A DNA stretch of 64,000 nucleotides from contig NZ_CP019510.1 of the NCBI RefSeq assembly GCF_002002885.1, positions 6,076,001-6,140,000 of the forward strand, read 5' to 3'. This DNA is from Janthinobacterium sp. LM6 (GTDB lineage Bacteria; Pseudomonadota; Gammaproteobacteria; Burkholderiales; Burkholderiaceae_D). The stretch's first letter is position 1; each line of letters starts with the position of its first letter. Shown here piece after piece: positions 57,132-64,000 of the stretch. A model generated the notes under the pieces. It was not told the origin of the DNA. It ran no database searches and saw only the letters and a list, made by a program, of their open reading frames with translations. The translations under genes were made by a program, and so were the position numbers.

Positions 57132-58199
57132 ATGTCATTCTCCCCCAATTCCCCTGCCGCGCCGGCCTCCGCCGACGCTCGCCTGACCCTGTTGAAAGCC
57201 TGGTTGGCCCCGCTGAACCTCGTTGCGCCCGATTCCGCCCGCCCCGCTTCCAGCGATGCGAGCTTCCGCCGCTACTACCGTCTCGATGTGCTGCCTGGCA
57301 ATACAACATTGCCAGGAAGTACATTAATTGCCATGGATGCGCCGCCCGAGCGCGAAAACGTGCCCGCCTTCGTCAAGGTGGCCGGCTTGCTGAAAGGCGC
57401 CGGCGTGTCCGTGCCCGACATCATCGCGCAAGATCTGGAGCAGGGCTTCCTGCTGCTCTCCGACCTGGGCACGACCACCTACCTCGACGCCCTGAACCAC
57501 GACAACGCCAGCGTGCTGTACGCGGAAGCGCTCGAATCGCTGATGAAAATCCAACTGGCCAGCCAGCCGGACGTCTTGCCCGAATTCGACCGCGCCTTCA
57601 TCCTGCGCGAAATGAATCTGTTCCCGGAATGGTTCATCGGCAAGCACCTGGGCGCCACCTTGACGGATGTGCAACAAACCCAGCTGGACAAGGTCTTCGA
57701 AGCCATCACGGCGAATATCTTGTCGCAGCAGCAAGTTTTCATGCACCGCGACTACCATTCGCGCAATTTGATGCACATCAACGATGGTTCGATCCCCAAT
57801 CCCGGCATCCTCGATTTCCAGGACGCCGTCTTCGGCCCCGTCACCTACGACATCGCCTCGCTGCTGCGCGACGCTTATATCCAGTGGGATGAAGAACTGG
57901 TGCTCGACTGGGTGATCCGCTACTGGCAGCGCGCCAAGCAACTGGGCTTGCCGGTGAATCCCGACATCGACGCCTTCTACCGCGATTTCGAATTCACGGC
58001 CCTGCAGCGCCATTTGAAAATCCTCGGCCTGTTCGCGCGCCTGAATTACCGCGATGGCAAGGATCTGTACATGGGCGACCTGCCAACCGTGCTCGACTAC
58101 GTGCGCAAGACGGCCAACCGCTATACGGAACTCAAGCCGCTGGTGCGTTTGCTCGATGCATTGGAAAACAAGACCCCGCAAGTCGGCTATACATTCTAG
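57132..58199 (+). CDS. amgK: N-acetylmuramate/N-acetylglucosamine kinase (anomeric sugar kinase)
   Basis: A 355-residue APH-fold kinase that phosphorylates MurNAc/GlcNAc at C1 in the cell-wall recycling route that bypasses MurA (the target of fosfomycin) in Pseudomonas-type bacteria. Features are SSDASFRRYYRL (nucleotide loop), the catalytic loop FMHRDYHSRNLM and the metal site GILDFQDAVFGPVTYD. murU follows after 62 bases. The intron ends about 27 bases upstream of the ATG, so its original leader has been interrupted; the start has little Shine-Dalgarno sequence. Confidence 0.9.
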   Translation: MSFSPNSPAAPASADARLTLLKAWLAPLNLVAPDSARPASSDASFRRYYRLDVLPGNTTLPGSTLIAMDAPPERENVPAFVKVAGLLKGAGVSVPDIIAQDLEQGFLLLSDLGTTTYLDALNHDNASVLYAEALESLMKIQLASQPDVLPEFDRAFILREMNLFPEWFIGKHLGATLTDVQQTQLDKVFEAITANILSQQQVFMHRDYHSRNLMHINDGSIPNPGILDFQDAVFGPVTYDIASLLRDAYIQWDEELVLDWVIRYWQRAKQLGLPVNPDIDAFYRDFEFTALQRHLKILGLFARLNYRDGKDLYMGDLPTVLDYVRKTANRYTELKPLVRLLDALENKTPQVGYTF

Positions 58200-58261
58200 G
58201 CACCTTCCCGCTGCGCGGCGTGTCCGCGCAGCCGACTTACCGATACTGAAAACGACTACCC

Positions 58262-58981
58262 ATGAAAGCCATGATCTTTGCCGCAGGCCGCGGTGAACGG
58301 ATGCGTCCGCTTACCGATACCTGTCCCAAACCGCTGCTGAAAGTGCGCGGCCGTCCGCTGATCGTCTGGCACGTGCTGAACCTGGTGCGCGCCGGCATCA
58401 CGGACATCGTCATCAACCATTCCCACCTGGGCCACCAGATCGAGGAAACCCTGGGCGACGGCAGCGCGTATGGCGCGCGCATCGCCTATTCGCCCGAGAG
58501 CACGCCGCTGGAAACGGCGGGTGGCATCGCCCAGGCGCGCCACCTGCTGGGCGAGGAACCATTTCTCGCCATCTCCGGCGACATCTATTGCCCGTATTTC
58601 GACTTCAAGCAGGTACTCGACGTGCTGGCCGACAAGGACGTGCTGGGCACGCCGTATCCGGCCGACCAGCGCGACATCGCCTGGACGTACCTGGTGCCCA
58701 ATCCCGACTTCCATCCAACAGGCGACTTCGGCCTGACCTTGTTCGCGATCAACAATACGGACGATACCAAGTGGACCTTCGCCAACATCGGCGTGTACCG
58801 TCCCGAGATGTTCGACGGCATCGCGCCCGGCAGCCACGCCAGACTGGGCGATTTGCTGCGCCAGTACGCGGACCAGGGCCGCGTGGGCGGCGAAGTCTAT
58901 ACTGGCGAATGGACGAATGTGGGCACGCCGGCACAACTCGACGCCCTCAACGGCGTCACGGCAAAGGCCAGCGCAACATGA
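58262..58981 (+). CDS. murU: N-acetylmuramate alpha-1-phosphate uridylyltransferase
   Basis: A 239-residue nucleotidyltransferase that makes UDP-MurNAc from MurNAc-1-phosphate, the step after AmgK. The N-terminus MKAMIFAAGRGERMRPLTDTCPKPLLKV is the sugar-nucleotidyltransferase signature, with a metal Asp in FLAISGDIYCPYFD and a late EWTNVGTPAQLDALN. Its TGA overlaps the pepP ATG by four bases. Confidence 0.92.
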   Translation: MKAMIFAAGRGERMRPLTDTCPKPLLKVRGRPLIVWHVLNLVRAGITDIVINHSHLGHQIEETLGDGSAYGARIAYSPESTPLETAGGIAQARHLLGEEPFLAISGDIYCPYFDFKQVLDVLADKDVLGTPYPADQRDIAWTYLVPNPDFHPTGDFGLTLFAINNTDDTKWTFANIGVYRPEMFDGIAPGSHARLGDLLRQYADQGRVGGEVYTGEWTNVGTPAQLDALNGVTAKASAT

Positions 58982-60303
58982 TGGCCAACTACGCGGCACG
59001 GCGCGCGGCGCTGCTGGCGCAGATGCTGCCGGGCAGCGTGGCCATCCTCGCCACGGCGCCCGAAGTGCCGCGCAACAGCGATTGCGATTATCCGTACCGC
59101 CACGACAGCTATTTCTATTACCTGAGCGGCTTTACGGAACCCGACAGCGCCGTGGCCCTCGTGGCCGCCAGCGCCACGGCGCCGGCGCGCGCCATCCTGT
59201 TTTGCCGCGCCAAGAACACGGAGCGCGAAATCTGGGACGGTTTCCGCCACGGCCCCGAGGCGGCGCGCGCCAGCTTCGGCTTCGACGCCGCCTTCCCCAT
59301 CGAGGAACTCGACGTGGAAATGACGCGCCTGCTGGCCGACGTCCCCGCCATTTACTATGCGCTGGGCGGCAGCCTCGATGCGCAGGTCAAGGTCTGGCGG
59401 CACAATGTGCGGCAAAAGGCCCGCAGCGGCGTCACGGCGCCCGCCATCGCGCATGACATCCATGGCATGCTCGACGCCATGCGCCTGCTGAAAGACACGC
59501 AGGAACAGCAGTTGATGCGCCGCGCGGCCGCCATTTCCAGCGCGGCCCACGCGCGCGCCATGCGCGCCACGCGGCCCGGCATGCACGAATACGCGCTGGA
59601 AGCGGAGCTGCTGTACGAATTCCGGCGCAGCGGCGCCCAGTTCCCTGCGTATTCCTCCATCGTGGCTGGCGGCGGCAACGCCTGCATCCTGCATTACAGC
59701 GCCAACAACGCGGTATTAAAAGACGGTGAGCTGGTGCTGGTCGACGCCGGCTGCGAACTCGACGGCTACGCCTCCGACATCACGCGCACTTTTCCCGTCA
59801 ACGGCCGCTTCAGCGGCCCGCAAAAGGCGCTGTATGAACTGGTGCTGGCCGCGCAGCAGGCGTCGCTGGACATGGTGCGCCCCGGCTTGCCGCACAGCGC
59901 CATCCACGAGGCGGCCGTGCAGGTGCTGGCGCAGGGCATGCTGGACCTGGGTTTGCTTGACCGGCAAAAAAGCGGCGGCGTGCAGGACGTCATCGCCGAC
60001 AAGGCCTATATGCCCTTCTACATGCACGGCACCAGCCACTGGCTGGGCATGGACGTGCACGACGTGGGCGCCTACCGCGACACGAGCGCGCCCGGCAAGC
60101 CATGGCGCGCGCTGGAGGCTGGCATGGTGCTGACGGTGGAACCGGGCATCTACGTGCGCCCCGGCGCGGGCGTGCCGGAGCAGTTCTGGCATACCGGCAT
60201 CCGCATCGAAGACGATGTGCTGGTCACGCCGCAAGGCCATGAAATCTTCAGCACGGCGCCCAGGAGCGTCGCTGAAATCGAACAACTGATGTCACAGGAT
60301 TAA
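58978..60303 (+). CDS. pepP: Xaa-Pro aminopeptidase P
   Basis: A 441-residue metallopeptidase releasing N-terminal residues before proline. The C-terminal creatinase fold has the five metal ligands: two Asp in LVDAGCELDGYASDITRTFP, His in MHGTSHWLGMDVHDVG, Glu in TVEPGIYV and Glu in GIRIEDDVLVT. The N-terminal domain has NSDCDYPYRHDSYFYYLSGF, typical of PepP. It is translationally coupled to murU and 9 bases upstream of the UbiH-type gene, the pepP-ubiH order seen in E. coli. Confidence 0.94.
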   Translation: MMANYAARRAALLAQMLPGSVAILATAPEVPRNSDCDYPYRHDSYFYYLSGFTEPDSAVALVAASATAPARAILFCRAKNTEREIWDGFRHGPEAARASFGFDAAFPIEELDVEMTRLLADVPAIYYALGGSLDAQVKVWRHNVRQKARSGVTAPAIAHDIHGMLDAMRLLKDTQEQQLMRRAAAISSAAHARAMRATRPGMHEYALEAELLYEFRRSGAQFPAYSSIVAGGGNACILHYSANNAVLKDGELVLVDAGCELDGYASDITRTFPVNGRFSGPQKALYELVLAAQQASLDMVRPGLPHSAIHEAAVQVLAQGMLDLGLLDRQKSGGVQDVIADKAYMPFYMHGTSHWLGMDVHDVGAYRDTSAPGKPWRALEAGMVLTVEPGIYVRPGAGVPEQFWHTGIRIEDDVLVTPQGHEIFSTAPRSVAEIEQLMSQD

Positions 60304-60312
60304 CGCCGCCGC

Positions 60313-61455
60313 ATGCATACACCGTCCACTTTCGATCTCGCCATCTGCGGCGCCGGCCCCGTCGGCATGGCGCTGGCCGCCCTGCTGGTGCAGCGGGGCA
60401 GCCGCGCCGCCGGCATCGCCCTGCTCGACGCCAAATCCCTCGACCAAGCCAGGCGCGACCCGCGCACCATCGCCCTGTCGCACGGCAGCCGCCAGATACT
60501 CGAGGAAGCGGGCGCCTGGCCCGTGGCAGCGACCCCGATTCACCAGATTCACGTTTCGCGCCGCGGCAAGTTCGGGCGCAGCCTGATGGACCGCGGCGAG
60601 CATGGCGTCGAGGCGCTCGGCTATGTGGCCCGTTACGGCGCCGTCGTCAGCGCGCTGGCCGACGTATGCGAACGCCTGGGCGTGGCCAGTTTGCGCCCGG
60701 CCCTGGTCACGGGCAGCGCGGAGGATGGCGACGGCGTGTCCGTGCAGATCGACCAGGCTGGCGCCGCGTCGAGCTTGCGCGCCAGCCTGCTGGTGCAGGC
60801 CGAGGGCGGCCTGTTCGGCCAGCAGCAGGAGCGCGCCGTCAGCCGCGATTATGGCCAAAGCGCCATCATTGCCCATGTGCGCGTAAGCAGCCCCATCGCC
60901 CACCGCGCGTTTGAACGCTTCACCGACGAAGGGCCGCTGGCCCTGCTGCCGCAGGACGACGGCTACGCGCTGGTCTGGTGCGTGCCGCCCACGCGCGCGG
61001 AACAGTTGCTGACGCTGGACGACGCGGCCTTCCTGGCGCGCCTGGGCGCCGCCTTCGGCAGCCGCCTGGGGCGGTTTACCCACACGACGCCGCGCCTGGC
61101 CTATCCGCTGGGCCTGAACGCCCAGGCGGGCGGCACGGCGCGCACGGTCGCCATCGGCAATGCGGCGCAAACCCTGCATCCGGTGGCGGGACAAGGCCTG
61201 AACCTGGGCTTGCGCGACGCCGCCGTGCTGGCCCGCGTGCTGGCGCAGGACAGCAGCCCGGCCGGGCTGGAACGCTACGCCAGCCTGCGCCAGGCCGACC
61301 GGGGGCTGACCGTGCGCGTCACCGACACCATGGCGCGCATCTTCACGGGCAACGCGCCCACGCAAGGCTTGCTGGGCCTGTCGCTGGGTCTGCTGGACGC
61401 ATTTCCCCCTGCACGCAAGACGCTGGCCGAGCTGATGATGTACGGCCGCCGCTAA
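60313..61455 (+). CDS. ubiH: UbiH/UbiF/VisC-family FAD hydroxylase (ubiquinone synthesis)
   Basis: A 380-residue flavin monooxygenase. The dinucleotide-binding start FDLAICGAGPVGMALAALLVQRG, the DPRTIALSHGSRQIL segment and GNAAQTLHPVAGQGLNLGLRDA are the three signatures of the UbiH/COQ6 family. It should hydroxylate the ubiquinone precursor ring; which position (UbiH, UbiF or UbiI activity) is not decided by sequence, so the symbol is by position after pepP. Confidence 0.85.
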   Translation: MHTPSTFDLAICGAGPVGMALAALLVQRGSRAAGIALLDAKSLDQARRDPRTIALSHGSRQILEEAGAWPVAATPIHQIHVSRRGKFGRSLMDRGEHGVEALGYVARYGAVVSALADVCERLGVASLRPALVTGSAEDGDGVSVQIDQAGAASSLRASLLVQAEGGLFGQQQERAVSRDYGQSAIIAHVRVSSPIAHRAFERFTDEGPLALLPQDDGYALVWCVPPTRAEQLLTLDDAAFLARLGAAFGSRLGRFTHTTPRLAYPLGLNAQAGGTARTVAIGNAAQTLHPVAGQGLNLGLRDAAVLARVLAQDSSPAGLERYASLRQADRGLTVRVTDTMARIFTGNAPTQGLLGLSLGLLDAFPPARKTLAELMMYGRR

Positions 61456-61570
61456 GTCTTAGCAATAAGGAAAGGGCACGGGCGAAAAAGAAACAGGCGG
61501 GCGATCCGACATGGAGTAAACGGCCCGCGGATGCGACAATGGCTGTCACCTGGCTTTTGGCGACCGTTCC

Positions 61571-62524
61571 ATGACAGATGCATTGCCCGCAGCACCGCCT
61601 GCCGCTCTTCCCGAAGTCCTCTTTTCCCGCCTGCTGGAAGACGCCCTCGACGCCGTCATCATCATCGACGAGCAGTGCCGCATCCGCTATATCAATGGCG
61701 CCATGCAAACGCTGTCGGGCTATGCCAGCGGAGAATTGCTGGGCCAGACCCTGAACGGCCTGCTGCCCGACGCCGTCGGCGCGCAGCACGACAACCACGT
61801 ACTCAACTACATCCGCAGCTCGCGCACCTCCAGCGTGCTGGGCAAGATACGCGAATTCGCCATCCGCCACCGCGACACGCAAATGATCCCCATCGAAATG
61901 AAGGCAATGGACCTGGGCGTGGTCGACGGCATGCGCTATTTCGGCGCTTTTTTGCTCGACGTGCGCGAACGGCGCGAACTGGCGGCGAAAAACGCCAGCC
62001 TGCTGGCGCAGCTGGAACAGCAGGCGCTGCACGATGCGCTGACGTCGCTGCCGAACCGGCGCGCCTATGAAGCGCAAGCCGAGCAGGCGATGGCGCGCGC
62101 GGCGCGCAGCGGCGCCGCCCTGAGCGTGGGCGTGGCCGACCTCGACCATTTCAAGAAGATCAACGACCGCTATGGCCATGCCGTGGGCGACGCCGTGCTG
62201 CGCACGGTAGCGCAGGCGCTGCGCGACACGGGACGCATCACCGACGTGGCGGCGCGCCTCGGTGGCGAGGAGTTCGGCCTGCTGTTCCCCGACGCCAGCC
62301 TGCAGCAGGCACACCAGGTGGCCGAACGCATCCGCGCGGCCGTGGCGGCGGCGGTCACCGTGCTGCCCGACGGTTCCCCGCTGCACGTCACCATCAGCAT
62401 CGGCGTGGCGCCGCTGGTGCAGGGCGCCAGCCTGGACGCGGCCATGTCGGATGCCGACAAGGCCCTGTATGTCGCCAAGCACCAGGGACGCAACCAGGTC
62501 GTCGCGGCAGCGGCCGGCCAATAA
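61571..62524 (+). CDS. PAS-GGDEF diguanylate cyclase
   Basis: A 317-residue soluble protein. A PAS domain at about 18-135 (DAVIIIDEQCRIRYINGAMQTLSGY) is followed by a short coiled-coil linker and a GGDEF domain with an intact GGEEF signature and an RxxD inhibitory site (RITD) five residues earlier. It should make c-di-GMP in response to a cytoplasmic signal. It stands 115 bases after ubiH, perhaps with its own promoter, and is convergent with pntB. Confidence 0.92.
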   Translation: MTDALPAAPPAALPEVLFSRLLEDALDAVIIIDEQCRIRYINGAMQTLSGYASGELLGQTLNGLLPDAVGAQHDNHVLNYIRSSRTSSVLGKIREFAIRHRDTQMIPIEMKAMDLGVVDGMRYFGAFLLDVRERRELAAKNASLLAQLEQQALHDALTSLPNRRAYEAQAEQAMARAARSGAALSVGVADLDHFKKINDRYGHAVGDAVLRTVAQALRDTGRITDVAARLGGEEFGLLFPDASLQQAHQVAERIRAAVAAAVTVLPDGSPLHVTISIGVAPLVQGASLDAAMSDADKALYVAKHQGRNQVVAAAAGQ

Positions 62525-62549
62525 AAACGGCCCGCGCAAGGCGGGCCAT
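62523..62549 (-). terminator. Rho-independent terminator of pntB
   Basis: On the minus strand GGCCCGC-CTTGC-GCGGGCC is followed by GTTTTTATT. It lies 24 bases past the pntB stop and overlaps the end of the convergent GGDEF gene. Confidence 0.8.
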
Positions 62550-62572
62550 CTTCAGTTGACCAAGGCATTGCC

Positions 62573-64000
62573 TTACTCGATTGCCTTCACCATATCCTCG
62601 ATCACCTTCTTGGCGTCGCCAAACACCATCATCGTGTTCGCCTGATAGAACAAATCGTTGTCCAGGCCCGCATAGCCGGACGCCATCGAGCGCTTGTTGA
62701 CGATGATGCTCTTCGCTTTGTAGGCTTCCAGGATCGGCATGCCGGCGATCGACGATTTCGGGTCTTTCGCCGCCGGGTTGACCACGTCGTTCGCACCCAG
62801 CACCAGCACCACGTCCGTCTGGCCAAATTCGCCGTTGATGTCCTCCATCTCGAAGACCTGGTCGTACGGCACCTCGGCTTCGGCCAGCAGCACGTTCATG
62901 TGGCCCGGCATGCGCCCCGCCACGGGGTGGATCGCATACTTGACGGTGACGCCCTTGTGCGTGAGCTTTTCCACCAGTTCTTTCAGCGAGTGCTGCGCGC
63001 GCGCCACGGCCAGGCCGTAGCCGGGCACGATGATGACGGTTTCCGCATTGCCCATGATGAAGGCGGCGTCGTCGGCCGAACCCGATTTCACGGGACGCTG
63101 TTCCTGCGCGCCCGCCACGCCAGCGGCCGGCGCATCGCCGCCGAAGCCGCCCAGGATGACGTTGAAGAACGAGCGGTTCATGGCCTTGCACATGATGTAC
63201 GACAGGATCGCGCCGGACGAGCCGACGAGCGAACCGGCGATGATCAGCATCGAGTTATTCAGCGAAAAACCGATGCCGGCTGCGGCCCAGCCCGAGTAGC
63301 TGTTGAGCATGGACACCACCACCGGCATGTCGGCGCCGCCGATGGGGATGATGATCAGCACGCCCAGCGCAAAGGCGATGACGGCCATGACGATGAACGG
63401 CGTCCAGGCCGGCTCGGCGCCGTCGGCAAAGCAGAACACCAGGCCCAGCGCGATCATCACCAGCGCCAGCACCAGGTTGAGCATGTGCTGGCCCTTGAAG
63501 CTGACGGGTGCGCCCTGGAACAGGCGGAACTTGTATTTGCCCGACAGCTTGCCGAAGGCGATCACCGAACCGGAGAAGGTGATCGCGCCGACAAAGGTGC
63601 CGATGAACAGCTCGAAGCGGTTACCGATGGGCAGCGCCTCGCCCTGTTTGGCGATATTGAAGGCCCACGGTTCCGACACGGCCGCCACGGCGATGCACAC
63701 GGCCGCCAGGCCGATCAGCGAATGCATGGCCGCCACCAGTTCCGGCATCTTCGTCATTTCCACGGTTTTTGCCAGGTAGGCGCCGATGGCGCCGCCCGTG
63801 ACGATGCCGATGATGACCAGGGTCAGGCCCATGCCGCCCGTCTGCTGCTCCTTCAGCTTCAGGATCAGCGCCACGGTGGTGACGGCGGCAATGGCCATGC
63901 CGCTCATGCCGAAGGCATTGCCGCGGCGCGCCGTCGAGGGCGACGACAGGCCTTTCAAGGCCTGGATGAAGCACACCGAGGCGATCAGGTACATCATCGT
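62573..64000 (-). CDS. pntB: NAD(P) transhydrogenase subunit beta (5' end outside window)
   Basis: An inner membrane subunit of proton-translocating transhydrogenase, which moves hydride from NADH to NADP using the proton gradient. About 475 residues are visible; the frame is open to the window edge, so the first few residues are probably missing although MMYLIASV near the edge could be read as a start. The first 270 residues have about nine hydrophobic helices (LKGLSSPSTARRGNAFGMSGM, GGADMPVVVSMLNSYSGWAAAGIGF), and the rest is the NADP-binding domain III (VIIVPGYGLAVARAQHSLKELVEKL, HPVAGRMPGHMNVLLAEA, VLGANDVVNPAAKDP). pntA would lie upstream, beyond the window. Confidence 0.93.
   Translation of the reverse strand, partial: TMMYLIASVCFIQALKGLSSPSTARRGNAFGMSGMAIAAVTTVALILKLKEQQTGGMGLTLVIIGIVTGGAIGAYLAKTVEMTKMPELVAAMHSLIGLAAVCIAVAAVSEPWAFNIAKQGEALPIGNRFELFIGTFVGAITFSGSVIAFGKLSGKYKFRLFQGAPVSFKGQHMLNLVLALVMIALGLVFCFADGAEPAWTPFIVMAVIAFALGVLIIIPIGGADMPVVVSMLNSYSGWAAAGIGFSLNNSMLIIAGSLVGSSGAILSYIMCKAMNRSFFNVILGGFGGDAPAAGVAGAQEQRPVKSGSADDAAFIMGNAETVIIVPGYGLAVARAQHSLKELVEKLTHKGVTVKYAIHPVAGRMPGHMNVLLAEAEVPYDQVFEMEDINGEFGQTDVVLVLGANDVVNPAAKDPKSSIAGMPILEAYKAKSIIVNKRSMASGYAGLDNDLFYQANTMMVFGDAKKVIEDMVKAIE

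Overview
The window looks like a chromosomal segment of a GC-rich betaproteobacterium, most likely an Oxalobacteraceae member close to Janthinobacterium, Duganella or Massilia. This is inferred from the gene orders leuS-lptE-holA-proA-hemJ, bamE-dapB opposite fur, and rsmA-pdxA-surA-lptD opposite amgK-murU, and from strong GC bias at third codon positions, which also produces very long antisense shadow frames. Family assignments come from reading motifs; no database search was run. I see no tRNA, rRNA or CRISPR array.

Layout. Positions 1-5500 (minus strand) are the end of an exopolysaccharide export operon: a YjbH-like beta-barrel protein fused to a PAP2 phosphatase, an SLBB/Poly_export outer membrane exporter, and a Wzz-type co-polymerase cut by the window edge. 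A DUF4197 protein follows at 5.8-6.5 kb. From 6.8 to 12.8 kb a translationally coupled signalling operon encodes an HDOD-GAF histidine kinase, a REC-PAS-GGDEF-EAL regulator and a 13-unit Sel1-repeat protein. Next come a Bcr/CflA-type efflux pump, a THUMP RNA methyltransferase, a DsbA-like isomerase, hemJ, proA, holA, lptE and leuS.

From 22.6 to 27.4 kb lie an AraC regulator, a VOC protein, and a glutarate/lysine degradation locus (LysR divergent from glutaryl-CoA dehydrogenase and a CaiB-type CoA-transferase). Positions 27.4-31.8 kb hold a barstar-like gene, dapB, bamE, fur, hrcA and a HAD hydrolase. Two tandem paralogous lipoproteins of unknown function follow (32.0-33.2 kb). Positions 33.4-40.4 kb carry a complete distal valine-degradation operon divergent from an XRE/IrrE-like short-chain acyl-CoA type regulator. 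Positions 40.4-48.5 kb carry a purine-nucleoside locus: deaminase, nucleoside hydrolase, a four-gene polyamine-type ABC transporter, a porin and a LysR regulator.

Positions 48.5-54.2 kb are rsmA-pdxA-surA-lptD. A group II intron with a reverse transcriptase/HNH maturase sits between lptD and the amgK-murU-pepP-ubiH operon. A PAS-GGDEF cyclase and the 5'-truncated pntB close the window.

The most notable features are the YjbH-PAP2 fusion, the kinase/c-di-GMP/Sel1 operon, two long palindromic elements that each supply a neighbouring gene's stop codon, the paired lipoproteins, the nucleoside/ABC locus, and the intron with an adjacent IBS2-IBS1 target that pairs with two intron segments.
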